A stretch of DNA of 64,000 nucleotides from Chytriomyces cf. hyalinus JEL632 (GCA_025435555.1 JAIWWG010000073.1:115293-179292), one strand, 5' to 3'; counted from the first letter of the stretch, positions 43,486-56,600 are shown. Translations and numbers: made by a program. The notes: generated by a model from the letters alone, not told the origin.

Positions 43486-45558
43486 GGGTTTGAAGATGGT
43501 TGTGGGTATTTTTGATGGGGCAGCGGTGGTCCCGAGATGGTCAATGCAGATGGTACGATGCCAGACGCGGCATCTGAAAGCGGAGCATCTTTGGGCGCAA
43601 CAAAGTCCAAGATTGCAGGTTCCAAACGTCCTCCAAGAATTTCCTCGCCCATCGGGTAATCATCTCCTGCACCATCCAATCCATCAAACCGACTCCGCCG
43701 TTCAATCAATTCACCACCTTGGTCCTCTCGACGTTCATAATCTCCTTCACAATCCTCGTCACTTTCACTATCACTATCGCCAAGCATAAACCCAGCTTTT
43801 CCTGCACCATTCCCGCCACGTCCAACATGAAGCGCCATCACCTCCTCCCCTTCATCCCCATCATGCAAGTCATCCAGCGAAGTCAAATCCACTTTTGAAT
43901 TCAAACTAACAAGAAGCGGGAAACTCGGGCTACTCATTTCATGCGGATGCGGGATAGCATACAATGGATTCGTAAAACTCGTCGTCAATGTCGGGCTGAG
44001 CGGCGGCACGGGAACAAGTGGACTTGACGGCCCGATCGTGATTCCAACGCTATGCGAGCTACTATTTGACGCGCTGCATCGGCTGTGTGGACGTGTGGAG
44101 GAGGGAATGCTGATGGGACGCGTTTGGCTGGTGCTTCTGCTGGAAGTTGTTGATGCAGTTTCGTCGTGGATGGAGGAAGGATCGTCTGGGTCTTTTAATG
44201 GTATCACGTGCGCGGGGTATGTTATGGGGCTGAGGGGTGGAGTTGAAGGGCCGTGATCGGTCATGTTGGGTGTGGGTTGCACGTAGCTGATGTGTTTGAC
44301 TGCTTCCATGACAATGTATACAAACTGTAAGAGAGAGAGTTTCGAGTTTAAAAAACATACAAGCTGGATTAGGTAAGTCCTTGATTCGAAATGGTTTTAC
44401 CACAGAATCCTCAAATACGTCATAAAACTGCACAATATTCTCATGCTCCAGTCGACGCATAATAAACACTTCCATTGGCACGACGCAGTTCAATTCATAG
44501 TCTCGTTTCCAACCTCCTTGACCCATCGGAATCCGATCTTTGAACATGAATTTGACAGCAACTTGGACTCGATCCAGGTTACGGGTCCCACTGACAACAA
44601 ATCCGGTTGATCCTTCTCCCAAAGGATGATGCAAGGTATATTGACTCAACAGTTTGATGGGGAGCGTCATTTGCGGGTCCGGCAAGCCAGGAATCGAGGA
44701 CAAGAATTGTCGCAAACCCGGGCTCACAAACTCGAGCATGAGTTCCTGCGCAATCGGATTAGGACTGGATGAGCCGCCAAACGTGGCAATAGAGCTTCGG
44801 CGTGATGAATTTGAGTAGTTGCTTGCCGTTGCATCCCAGTTGAGAGGATTTGAGATTGCGTTTGAAGGGCCAACCATGTTGAATGGAGAATTGGGCCGGG
44901 ATACGGAAGTTGAGTTTGAACCAAAGCGAGAAAACTTTTGGGTCGGTTCTGCCGTATGTGGCACGGGTATGTTGTTGGGTGGCTTTGACAGGTCGTCAGA
45001 AGGGGGGCACGGTTCATGAGGAACTTGCGGTGAGTGTTTTGGAGTTGGACTTTGTGATTTGAGCGCAATTCTTGATGGCCGCAGAAGAGAAAGCGGGTCG
45101 TCAAGCATATCGGATTCCTTATCGGGGATGGATGATGGATGTAACTCGACAAAACGACGAGACTGCTGAGACTGCGGCTGCGACTGAGACATGGCCGGAG
45201 ATCCACTAAAGACCGAAAAACCGCGCTGCTGCTGCTGGTTGTTGCGCGGCGCGGACGATACGAACGAGACAGGCTTGGAAGCGTCCATCACGGATGATGA
45301 GTCATCTGTCAAAGCAGGGGTCGCATCCACGCTCGAGAGGCCGCCAGCGACACCCCCGAATCCCTTCACTCCCAAAGCACGACCGATGGACCTGACGCTG
45401 CTGGTGGTGGAGCCGGCAAGGGACGTTGCAGTGGGGAGACTGGCGCTGGTACTGCCCCTCCGCCTGCTCCAACCACTGACGCTCATGCTGCTCTCATCAT
45501 CAAAGGGGTCGATGTCGAGGACTGCTGCTTTGTTGCTCGTGAACGTGCGAAAGCTCAT
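42633..45558 (-). CDS. PAS-kinase-like Ser/Thr protein kinase with long interrupted catalytic domain
   Basis: Start at 45558, stop at 42633, with introns near 44376, 43190, 43135 and 42900-42855. The N-terminal 300 residues are Ser/Pro-rich and disordered, with no PAS domain seen. The kinase domain begins LHHPLGEGSTGFVVSG and VQVAVKFMFKDRIP. VPMEVFIMRRLEHENIVQFYDVFED joins across an intron to VYIVMEAV. About 270 residues of low-complexity, acidic and polyQ sequence then intervene before SKDLFDYIERKPRMSE. HSRGFVHRDIKDEN, VKVIDFGASRSI, GTLTYAPPE and DVWSLGVLLFILL complete the domain. The KFIFK/RDLFDYIE/DFG(A/S) wording resembles PAS kinase (Psk1/2, PASK). PAS kinases tune glycogen and translation to nutrient state. 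Confidence 0.82.
43433..43484 (+). repeat. (TTG)n microsatellite encoding polyGln
   Basis: About 17 uninterrupted TTG units on the plus strand, read as CAA (Gln) on the minus strand within the kinase insert. All codons are CAA, so the tract is a pure repeat and likely to be length-variable. Confidence 0.95.
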
Positions 45559-46566
45559 TCAAAAAGCGAGTCTGGAAAACGTTTTTTTTTCTTTGTTCAA
45601 CGTAACTTTAATTTCGATTGACTCTTTTGAAATTACGTTCTGGCTTCCGTGTCTGGATGGGTGTGGATGGGTGTGGATGGGTATGGATGGGTATGGATGC
45701 ATGGGTGTGGACGGATGTTGTGTATCATCCCGTGGATAAGACTGCGCTGTCTTTATTGGATGTGCATGGATATGGACATGGATATGGATGGAGTGAGGAC
45801 CTGGAGTGGATGCACGTAGCATGTTACCCACCCCCTGGTTGGCTGCATGAGTACATCCATCCATCCAACTACGCGAATACCCTGCTTGACTACAGACGCA
45901 ACAGGTCTCACTGCGCCTTGTCCTCAAAACCAAGGCAACTCACTTGGCTTGTTTGGAAATCTTGCCTGAAAAGAAAATGAAATTTTGTGCGCCATTACCA
46001 AACTTGCGGATGATTGCACACACAATGGACGAAGAGCAATGACAGGTCCATTGTGCCCTTTGTGTCCATTGTTGAAGCGACCTTGTCGACTTTCCTGGTA
46101 CTTACCACCTACAGCGCAACTACTTTCTTGCTAGTAGGCTACTGCCGCCAGGTTCTCTATTGCAAGCAAACTCTTGTTACTAGTAGGCTACTGCTGCACG
46201 CCTGCTGCACCAAGTGGAAACTGTTTCCTGCCACCTTGGCCTTAACTCAGGATGTAGCCAGGATCCTACCATCTTGCTTCTTTCCACTTTCGACCCACTT
46301 GCTTCCACTGGCGGCGCTTGTTAGTAGTTTGCTGGTTGGTTTGGTTTTGTTTTGCGTTACTGCATGGACTGCCGTTTCTCCCTCTCCTTCGACCTTTAAG
46401 CGTGAAGCTTCTCGCCTTCTTTGATCCCACGCATTGCTACCAGCCACGAAAAAAGGTGGAGCAATCGGAGAGGAGACGTACCGCCTTCAAGTGCTGGCGT
46501 CTGACAACTCAGTTTTTAAAACCTTGAAATATAACGGACGGCAAATTACGTTTAAATTTTTAAAGC
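45559..46566. other. 1-kb divergent spacer between the kinase and SEC14
   Basis: No supported gene is seen. The spacer holds the GGATGG-type minisatellite (45654-45791), a CATCCATCCATCC tract near 45854, and a 15-bp direct repeat CTAGTAGGCTACTGC at 46131-46145 and 46180-46194. It is the largest non-coding gap in the window apart from the transposon. Confidence 0.5.
45654..45791 (+). repeat. GGATGGGT-type minisatellite in two blocks
   Basis: The first block (45654-45716) has five near-perfect 10-bp units TGGATGGGTG/TGGATGGGTA. The second block (45757-45791) has units such as GGATATGGACATGGATATGG. They lie just upstream of the kinase gene and could influence its promoter, but no function is shown. 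Confidence 0.8.
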
Positions 46567-48206
46567 ATGTCAATGGCAAAGAGCATGGAGAACCTCAGCG
46601 GGCGCAGTGGGCACCTGACCGCAGAGCAGAGCGCAACACTGGAACAACTCAAAACCATTCTGGTTGCCGAAGAGGGTGGCAAGTACTACAACCAGGACCT
46701 GCATTCCGATCACCAGCTGTTGAGGTGAGAGAGGAGTTGCTCTTTTTCTCTCTCCTGCACATGTACCTCTTGCTCGACGAATATGCTTGTGTCATTCGGC
46801 GGTGATGGAATGCGTTTTTATGCTTGGTGAGCGACAAGTCACTATGTGCTGGCAAGGTTTAAATTGGGGGCGGAACACCTCTCTACTCGAAGATGGGGAC
46901 TGGGGACACGCGAACGTCGAAATGGAAGCGTCGCCATTCTTGAATCTATATCTGCAAACAGAAGCGCTGTTTCTCGTTTGTGACGCTCTGAAACATGTGG
47001 CGTAAATTTCACTTTTTGTGTGGAGCTTTGCCATGAACGCAGATAGCCGCGCTACGCTGGTGCGCCGTTTAGTGTCATCACATATTTGGGACGCATTTGC
47101 GAGGATGTGGGTGGGGTGGCTGGATGTGTCTATCGGAGGATTGTGATATGTCTATCTCATTTTTATCCCCTCAAAACTTTGAGGGTCACCAAGAATCTTA
47201 CCAGCAAATTCCATACAGATTCCTTCGTGCAAGAAAGTTTGATATTCCTGCATCCAAGAAAATGTGGATCGACTGCCAAATCTGGAGGAAAGAGTTTGGC
47301 GCGGATGATATTTTGGAAACGTTTGAGTTTCCAGAGTACATGCAAGCCATGAAATTTTACCCAAGGTTTGTTGAACAACGTTTTTTTCTTCATCTTCACC
47401 GACCCTCCCACGTCTCACTCATTTTTCTTTTGGGCAGATTTTATCATCAAACCGACAAGATCGGGCGGCCCGTCTACATTGAAAGCTTGGGTGCATTGGA
47501 CTTGCAGAAATTGATGTCAAGCACCACGGAGGAACGCATGCAGAGGAACCACGTTCACGAATACGAACGCTTGATTCGATACCGATTGGCAGCTTGCGCT
47601 TTAAAAGCTGGAAGGCATTTGGAGCAGAGTCTTGTGATTCTTGATCTGAAGGTTCGTGTCAAAGTGACCTCAATTTACGTTCGCGTTTTCTTAAATTTCT
47701 CAATCTTTCCTGTCACACCCCGTGTTTCGATATTAGGGAATTGCATTGAGCACGTTCAGCAGCGTGTACGGAATCGTGAAAAGTGTAACGGCAATTGCAC
47801 AGGACTATTACCCAGAAATGCTTGGAAAGATGTTTGTCATTAATGCACCGATGCTGTTTACCGGAGGTGTGTTTTACATTTCTCGTTAGTTCATAGACGT
47901 GCGAACCAAATTTAGTGACATAATTTCCTCCCAGTTTGGTCCCTGGTGAAACCATTGCTGGACGAAGCAACCGTCAACAAAATCAATATCCTTGGAAGCA
48001 ACTACGCGGATAAGCTTCTTGAATGCGTGGATGCAGACAAGCTGCCAGCATTCTTTGGAGGAAAATGCAAGTGTGTAGGAGGTTGCGAAAACAGTGACAT
48101 TGGACCTTGGTGCGATGGCAGTGTAGAGGGTTACCCGAAGGAGGAGTTTGAGAGGCAAGCAGTCAAATATGGCGCCCTTGACGTGTACAGACACGTGAAA
48201 AAGTAG
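46567..48206 (+). CDS. SEC14: SEC14-type phosphatidylinositol/phosphatidylcholine transfer protein
   Basis: Five exons (46567-46724, 47219-47365, 47438-47651, 47737-47866, 47935-48206) give about 306 residues, close to yeast Sec14 (304). The CRAL-TRIO N-domain has HQLLRFLRARKFDI (joined across intron 1). The lipid-binding domain includes KFYPRFYHQTDKIGRPVYIE, LGALDLQKL, VHEYERLIRYRLAACALKAG, VILDLKGIALSTFSSVYGIV, IAQDYYPEMLGKMFVINAP, VKPLLDEATVNKINILGSNY, and LPAFFGGKCKC. Sec14 couples PI and PC levels to Golgi traffic. Intron 1 is 494 bp, five to ten times the usual length here; no gene is seen inside it. Confidence 0.95.
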
Positions 48207-48612
48207 TGTGTGTTGTTTTTTTTCATTCATTTTTTTTGTTTTCAGAAGGGGGGACTCTTTTTTATTTTATGTTTGATGACCCCAGTATCTGTATGTTGAA
48301 AGTGCTGTCCGTTGACTCTCAGTAAAAACCCCTGCTGAGACCTTTTCCCCCATCAAAAAAATTTCGATCGTATTGGGCAAAAGTGCTTCGAACCGAGTCC
48401 ATGACTTGCGCTCGTTGGTCGTTGGTTGAGTTGTTGATGGGTGTTGGAATTTGGCTTCTAGAACTCCCAGGCCTAGATTCAGTCAATTTGCCGAGCGAAG
48501 TCTTTTCCCAATTCGAATGCCCTGAAAATCAAAACAAACGCGTTTCCTCAACAGTACGTCTTTAGTGTGTAATGCGTGCCTGTCAAACTTGGACCATAAA
48601 ATCCGCAAATAA
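48207..48612. other. Spacer between SEC14 and the methionyl-tRNA synthetase gene
   Basis: This stretch of about 400 bp holds T-rich 3' sequence of SEC14 and a 60-codon open frame (48383-48565) with no recognisable similarity. It may contain an upstream exon of the tRNA synthetase, whose 5' end is not fully resolved. Confidence 0.35.
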
Positions 48613-50607
48613 ATGCTGGGTCGCTTAACGCCTCGCTTCTCCAACGTCGGCATCTACATTCAAACTCGAAGCCCGTTCTGATCACATCGCCGATATTCTA
48701 CGTGAATGCGGGTCAGTGCTTTCACTGCGCGCAATGAAAGCATCGCTAAGCCTTCATCCCACACAGTCCCTCACATTGGACACTTGTACTCGGCGGTCCT
48801 CGCTGACACGTTGAAGCGGTGGTACGCTTTGAAAGGCCATGAAACATTGTGCAGCACGGGTACGGACGAACACGGCCTCAAGGTAAGGTGCCTTCTTCTG
48901 AACAAAACGACAACCAGTGAGAGCTGAATGTCACTCAATAGATCCAAGGAGCCGCTCGAAAAGCAAAACAGGATCCGAAAGAATTTTGCGATAGCATCTC
49001 TCACAAGTTTAAGGTGAAACGAGACTTGCGTATTCTGTTATGTGTTATGTTCAAAACAACTCATTCATATCAAAGACTCTGTTTGATTCATCCAACGTGT
49101 CGTACACTCGCTTCATTCGCACGACAGACGCTGATCATTACACGGCCGTTGACGCGATATGGGTGTGCTTCAGACGATACCCAGCTCAACAGCCTCAGCT
49201 GATTCTCTTGTTATTAAACAGAGGAAACTGGTTCAAAACGGATACATTTACAAGGGAACTCACGAGGGATGGTACTCGATTTCCGATGAAACATTCTATC
49301 CAGCAACGCAAGTGGAGGCTGTGAAAGATGCGAAAACGGGCGTTGAAATTATTACTTCCAAGGAGTCTGGAAAACCTGTCGAATGGACTGTCGAAGAAAA
49401 CTACAAGTTTCGGCTCGGTGATTTGAAAAATCGATTGGTGGAATGGCTTGAAGCAAATCCAGATGGTGACCATTTTGTTGTGGGCGATGACTTCCCTGAA
49501 AGGATTGACAAAAAACAAAACCAGCGATTCTTCCAAAAGCGCAATACCTCAACGTGTTAAGTACTTTAAAAGCAAATGGGGAAGAGAGCCTCGGAGACAT
49601 TTCAGTTTCACGACCCAGTTCTCGGCTTCAGTGGGGAATCCCCGTCCCCGATGATCCATCCCACGTAATCTACGTATGGCTGGACGCGCTCACAAACTAC
49701 CTCACAGTCGCCGGATATCCATGGCCCGACAACGCCACACAAGCCAAAAGCGCATGGCCAGCGCAATGGCACGTTGTAGGAAAAGACATTGTCAAATTCC
49801 ATGCAATCTACTGGCCCGCGTTTCTCATGGCCTCAGACCTGCCTCTACCCAAACATATCATTTCACACGCGCATTGGTTACAAGGAAAAACAAAAATGAG
49901 CAAATCATTGGGAAATGTGACGGATCCGCATGCATTGATTGAAACGTTTCGAGGGGTTGATCCTGTCCGGTATTTCTTGATGCGGGATGGAGGGATTGAG
50001 TATGACGCTGATTTTAGCAAAGATATGGTGATGAAGCGGTATCGCGAGTTGTCGAATCAGTTGGGAAATCTGGCGTTGCGGTGTAGCGGCGAAAAGGTGA
50101 ATGCGGGCCAGTGCATTCCTCTAGGGCCTGGTAAAGGCGGGTATGGAAAGTTTGAAGAGAAGCTTTGTTGCTTCTGAATCAGATTCGAGGTGAGTTTTTC
50201 ATCTTTCAAGTCACGATTGTTTTCCATAACTTGAGCTGAACAAGAAACGCCCCATCCTAGACCGAGTTACTTCCACGTTTGAAAACGCGCAATTTTCGAA
50301 TGGACTAGAGTCCATCATCACTCTCGTAAATGAAGCAAACGGGTACTGGGGCGACCAGAAACCATGGGTCTTGGCCGATCAGATTTCTTCCGGCGGCGCC
50401 GAAGCAGACGAAGCGCGTGAAAAGCTACAAACAGCGCTGTATTTAAGCTTCGAAACAATGCGCGTTGTTGGGATCCTTCTTCAACCCGTGATGCCGTCAA
50501 AGATGGAAACGCTTCTTTCCTGGATGGGCGTTGACAGCGAGCACACGTGTTGGGATTGTGCAGTGTTGAGCGGAGGTGAACAATGTGAAGAGGCTGTGCG
50601 GTTGTGA
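48613..50607 (+). CDS. MSM1: Mitochondrial methionyl-tRNA synthetase
   Basis: At least seven exons: one ending at 48711, then 48767-48882, 48942-49013, 49076-49162, 49222-49465, 49525-about 50180, and about 50260-50607. Class-I motifs are clear: [20 protein letters not shown] (HIGH), [71 protein letters not shown] and KMSKSLGNV (KMSKS). The C-terminal anticodon-binding helices include [11 protein letters not shown] and [19 protein letters not shown]. The short form without the C-terminal extension points to the mitochondrial enzyme. The first 21 codons ([20 protein letters not shown]) look like an import signal but are one frame off the HIGH exon. The junction near 50150 also needs a resolved splice. 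Confidence 0.85.
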
Positions 50608-50696
50608 AAGTTGGAACCCTTGTTTCCCAAGTAAAAAATAAAACGCAGACAAATCAGAAAGAAAAACAAGGCCCAAACACTCCCCCGTCTGCTGGA

Positions 50697-53600
50697 ATGG
50701 ATCCCGGTCGCAATTCATCCACGCCCAGGGCAAGACGTCCATGGCGGCCGAAACAGGCGCAGAGCAGTTCTCGGTCGACAGATGGAAGCAGGGCTGACAC
50801 ATCACTGCCTCAGAGGCATTCCCAACCAAACACTCTGTCCGGAGCAAGCCATACCAACAATCACTCGAATCATCAAACGCATTCATCACACAAATCTCGG
50901 CATGACCATGACAGAAGCCACGAATCTGCATCAAACACATACCCAACCTTTGCGGATCACAGGTCAAAAGAGCATAGCAATGGATATCTTCAACCATCTC
51001 GCGTCATTCCTTCATCTTCATCTTCCCATGCCTCTTCCTCCTATTCAGCTTCCGCGCCCAGCGTGCGAGAATCAACTCCAAACAAAGTTCTCGTCACTGA
51101 ACGATCATCCACATCCACAGTCCGTATCCGTCTCGACGTGCCAAGTGTCTCAACTTCATCTAAATTGAACGTGTCTCGTTCAGATTCAAACTTGTACGGT
51201 CAAAGTGATGATGCTGCTGATGAAGATGATGCGGATCTCACTTGCAGCGAACTGGACGAACAAGAGTCCTTGAGATCAGCAGTTAATCCTTTGAAACGTA
51301 AAGAAAAGAATACTCCGTCGTCAAAAACTGTGGAATCGCAGTCTGAAGTTTTGCCGAATGCGTCCGAAACTCTTTTCGAACAACCTCAAAACAACCAACA
51401 CCCGAAACCTTTGTCTGCCAATGAACGCGCCGCTCCTTCACAACTTTCGGAAAGAAAGTCGATCACGATTTCGGACCCGCCAAAAACTGATTCTCCTCCT
51501 CTGCGCAGATTAGTTAATGTGAGAATCAAACTGCCTGGGTTATCCCCACGCATCAGCAATCCTCCGTTCGAACCCGCTGTCAACGAACCCGTCAAATGGA
51601 CATCCGCAGAAAGACGCACAGTCGAAAAGGTAAGAATTTCAATCTTGTCTTGACTGCACAGTGAGTTGATGAACGCAAAAAAAAACCCAGTCAGCAAGCA
51701 GAACCACAATCGCATCTCTTCCAACGCTTGAAAGTTTCAAAGCACCGACAACGCGTGCAAGTTTCCTCGCACAATGCACACCGCTGCTATACGATGTCCT
51801 GCACACGAAGCCACTAACACATGCCTCGGCGCCATCCCGTAAAGCAGCGTGTTGGGGGCCAACACTGTCGAGTGGCGGTAGACCTGTTGTTTGGACGCTT
51901 TCAAACAGTGCAGAGTATGGAAGCGTGATTGGTAAAAGCGAAGCAACAATGCATCGTCCGCTGTCGAACGAAAATATAGAATCGTGTTTGAATGCAATGC
52001 GGAATCCGGAGATGGCGTTGAATTCATCTGTTGAGTTGTTAATGACTTTTTGTTTTCGACAACTGAAACTTTTGGTTTTTCAAACATTCAGAAGATGCGC
52101 TCAGTTGAAACGGCGCTTCTGCGAAAAGATTCTGGAAAGTTTTTAAAATGTTTTCATGCTCGAAACTGGCTCATGACAAGTGCAAACGGTGGAGCGCACG
52201 CGATTTGGGATTTGGACGATGAATCTCCGTTCAGCAAAGCACCGGGTCTTTTGCTCGCTGGGCTCATGATCCCGGCCACGTCTGCGATGGATATATCTAA
52301 AAATGATCAGCTTGTTGCTGTCTCTTGTGAGTGCTTATTTTATTATGTCACTTCTGCTGATTGCTGTAACTTCCTCCATCGCAGACACAAATGGAAGCAC
52401 GTATGTATGGAACATGAATCAAGATCAAATCGGAGGTGAGCCATTCACAATCAAATTAAAAAAGCTATAGACCTTACAAAAGTATTCGAAGCGCAGAAAA
52501 GAAGCTTTCCAACACATCCGTCTTGCTGCATCCAGATCACTCTTCATCAAAGCCAGGCCAAAACAAGCGGATATCAGCATTGTGTTTCAACTTGAGCAGT
52601 AGCTCGTATCCATTTATTGCATTGGCGTATCGTGATCGCGTCGTGTTTGTTGACAGTCGCACAAAGAGGCATGTTCATTCTCAGGTGGGAAAGAATCATT
52701 TGAGAACCTCATTTTTGTTTGGGAGGCAAGCTGACATGCGATTTAGATTCTACAAACTACAACATCTCCCGTCACTGCGATGCACTGGAGCGAAGTGGAT
52801 GGCAACATGGTTGCAACGGGAAATGCGGTTGGAGAAGTAAAAATTTGGGATGTCCGCAACATTACGGGTGGTGGTACCGCAAAATTTGAACCGCTACCCG
52901 TGTGTACTTTTTATGTAGACGCTCCTCCAGCGTCAGCGGATCAGTCAGCAGTAAAGCGGCCAGATCCTGTGGCGGTTCAGAAGATTGAGTGGGCACCGCA
53001 TTGTAAAGGAATCTTGATGGCCACGAGGGCTGATGGAACCGTCACACTGTACAATTCAGCTGTATGTTCACATGCTTTGTCAGCATTTTCATTCTGACTT
53101 TCCCTTTGAATCAGAAACGATACCCGTTCTTTACGCACGAACACCACCGAGGCACGCCCGTGTTTTCTTCAAGTTGGAACCAAGATGTAGTGCATGAAGG
53201 GTTGATCATGAGTGCAGCTAATGTGACTGTGGAGGACACGAGCGAGGCGACTGTTCAGCGTGAGTGTGCTTTGATTGCTTATTCCTGATATTGCGTCATG
53301 CAATCCCCTTTACACCGCCAACGAAAAAACCGACCGATAACGGCCGCGAAAGAAATCGGAGCGGAATCGGCAAAGCTTTCGGCCGAAATCGGCGTCGGCC
53401 GGGATCGTCACCGATTCGGCAACGATGACCGGTTGATTTGCCTGTCAGTAAACTGTTGAATAAACTGCTAAAAAACGGGCCGATTGGCGGAGAATAAACG
53501 GCCGCTTTTGAAATCGGCCGTTATTCGGTCGCATGACACTGAAGATTGTCGCCCGATTTTTAGCCACAGATCATCGGCGGATGAGCTGGAGAAAAACGGC

Positions 53601-56600
53601 CGTTTCATCGGCAGAAAAGCGGTGCTAGAGATAAAAGTGACAAAAAGGGGACTTGAACCAGCATACCACGCAGTGGATGCGAGGGTTCCCACGACTATCC
53701 TGCATGCCCAGTGACGATGGGACGGAATAGCTAATAGTGTGGAATGGCTCTGAGTACGAGGAGTTTTTCTGAGGATTGTCTTTAAGAGAATTAAGAGTTG
53801 TAAGAGAAGCTGCTTTATTCAAGTGAACGAGGAGCGCTTTAAATATTGAATTCCAGTTTTCTAAATAAAGAGTTTTCCAAAAATGTCGTGGGAAGTGGCG
53901 AGAGAGATTTCGACATGTCGAAATCCGGTTCCAAAAATGTTGTGAAGAACGGTTCCAAATATAGCTGAAAGGCGAGAGCGGTAGTTACGTGATCAGGCTG
54001 ATTACGTAACAGAGGGCTTTGACAAGACTGAACATAAAACACTTAAAAGGCTGCGCTCTTATTTTGTGAGAGGATTTCATGACCAACCACTATTTGCCAA
54101 TCAATTGCTCCACCAAATCATCTCCTTTCACCTTTGTTTTGCAACACTACATGGGCCTTGGACCTCAAGTGCTCAGACAGGCTCTCAATTCTTTATTGAA
54201 TCAAAGAAGCAACAAACATCTCAAGCTTTTGAGAGTAAAAAGTCAAGGAACACATCTGTTTGGGCACTTCCAAGTGTGTGATGACATTCCATGCGAAAGG
54301 GATTTAGAAAATACGTGTTCAAAGTTGAATGTGCAATAGATCCATCTTGTCTCCAGCTGCACAAAAACTGCTCTTCCCAGCAGTCGTGACTGACATCTGC
54401 TTGGTCATTGATATTGCCAACAGGGACATAGAAGTTGTTGTGCAAACTACATGCACGTAATCTCCATGATGTTAACTGGCCGTTCAGCTCTAATTCTTGC
54501 ATTAGACAAGTTTTGGTGTGCTCGTTATGTTGAATGACTTTTCCAATACGGCCCCAGTTGTCAAAAAAGAAGAATCTGCCAATCTGAATGCGAGCTCTTG
54601 ATGGAACTGGCCTGATGGGAGGGAACAAATGCTTGACTATAATGGAATTTGCTCCAAGTTCAAGTAATCCAGGCCCTCCTCCTGATGCCCCTCGTAAATA
54701 TGATACTGTCCCTTCCCGAATTGCAAATGCCCATGCCACATCTCTTGATGGTGAATGCCGATTTGAATTTGCTATGTCTTTGCGCACATCTCCATTCATT
54801 TGTTCTGGAACTTCAACAGCATACAGAGACAGTGGTCCCCAGATCCGGAAATTATCAGGGAGATGAGAAAGTAGATGGACTTTGAGCTTGTCTTTTGCTG
54901 ATGGCAGTGAAACATGGAACAGACGCTGAACTGCAATGGTAGCCTTTTGGAGATGGCGGTACCTTAACTCAAAGTGTGGATACTTGGAATCATATGCCAG
55001 TTTCGTAAGAATTGCACCAGCAAGCCAAAGCCAAGTTAGATTTGGCTGAAGCCAAGGGAAGAATAATGGCCCTATTTGTGCAAGGCCCTTGAAGTCTTTT
55101 CCATTCATGCTTCCAATGTAGCGAGTCACTTGTTTTGATGACAAATGACAGTGTTGATAGGTTGAGATGATTGCAAATAGAGATGCAGCTCTGAGTTTGA
55201 GAGACCTTGACTTCAGCTTTTCTTTGGACTCTGTCCCCAAGTATTTCATGACTCCAAGTAACAGTGTATGGAGAATTTCAACTGGAGTTTGCGCATGAGG
55301 TGAAAAACCAGGGAGGGAGAGATAGATGTTGGCGTGCTCAGATGGAACAGTTATCCCAGTTGCTTTTCTCAGAGACTCTGATTGTGTTTTGTTCATCTGT
55401 GCCATTCGAGACAGTACTTGCTTGGTTTCATATAACCATCGATAAGGATGAAGTTGCATGCAAGTGGATGGACTTCCAATAGGTGCAGTGCAAACTCGAC
55501 AGTTGAAGTCACTTCGTGCTCCAGCTTGATGGCATATTTGGGCTGCACGTGGATTATCCACAAGCATTGCAAGTAATTGTGAAACAACAATCACATCCTC
55601 TCCGGTGCTTGAGTCAAGTACTTTGATTCCAAGAGATAGAGGGCTGCCTGGTGATTTATTCAGTACTGCAATGTCAAAATAAATACAGATTAATGTTACC
55701 TTCTCTCAAATCGTGCAAGACAACCTCAGCAATATCTGACCATGATCCAGTGTTTGTAGTGGCAGCAAAGTTGATATATCGAGGACCATAAAACTTGTGC
55801 GGAAGCAATGGAAATATAACGAAAAAGTTTTCAAAGTGGTTGTAGCGCTTGGTTGTGTTTCCTGAAGTTTCATCTGAGCTGCAGATGACTGGAAAGTTGA
55901 TGACTTTCCGGCCATTTGCTGAACAAATTCAGTTACTATCTTCAAAATAAATGCTTGCACACAAACCTCGAATACTGAGATTGCCCCTTTGAACAAGTGT
56001 CATTGCATCCCCTGGATGCAGTTCAACTGTAGTTGTGAAGTTTTGCAACAACACAGAATGGAAATGCTCAGCAACTTGCCCAAATGCCACAATACCAGGT
56101 TTTGGAAAACACTTAATAATGCCTTCTTCAAAATTGGGCATTACAACAGTATCTCTAAAAGTGATATCAGCTAAATCACTAAAAACATTTAAGGAAGATC
56201 TCACCCAGCGTAAAATCGAGTTGAATTGTTGTCCATCCAAAGGCAAGGCGCTCTCACAGAAAATGCTAATGACTCAAAAATTTCTTGTGGATGTGTTGAT
56301 AACTGTGGACCATATCGGATTTCCTTTGCAATAGATGGTGTTGCAAACGCAGATTCAATGAGCTCAGGAATAGGCCTGACAAAGATTTGAATGCCTGATG
56401 CAGATTTCCTTTCAATGGGCTGCACTTTGCAAAGCTTCTTGCGTAGCTTCAAAATTGCATTCAAAGAAGGGCACTTGACTTGCAGCAGTTCAAATATTCC
56501 CCAGAGAAGTTTCATTTGAGTAATACTGATGCGGCGACGCTTAGCAAATAGCAGACTGAATAGCAGAGCATGTGTTCTTGATGGAAATGGGTAGAAATGG

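Noticed and set aside
46014-46424. 136-codon hydrophobic plus-strand frame
   Set aside because: It spans the 15-bp direct repeat and a T/C-rich tract, has no homologous feel and no splice context; probably non-coding.
53640-53712. Functional tRNA-Trp gene
   Set aside because: The T-stem does not pair and no acceptor stem can be drawn, so only a degenerate tRNA-like sequence is claimed.
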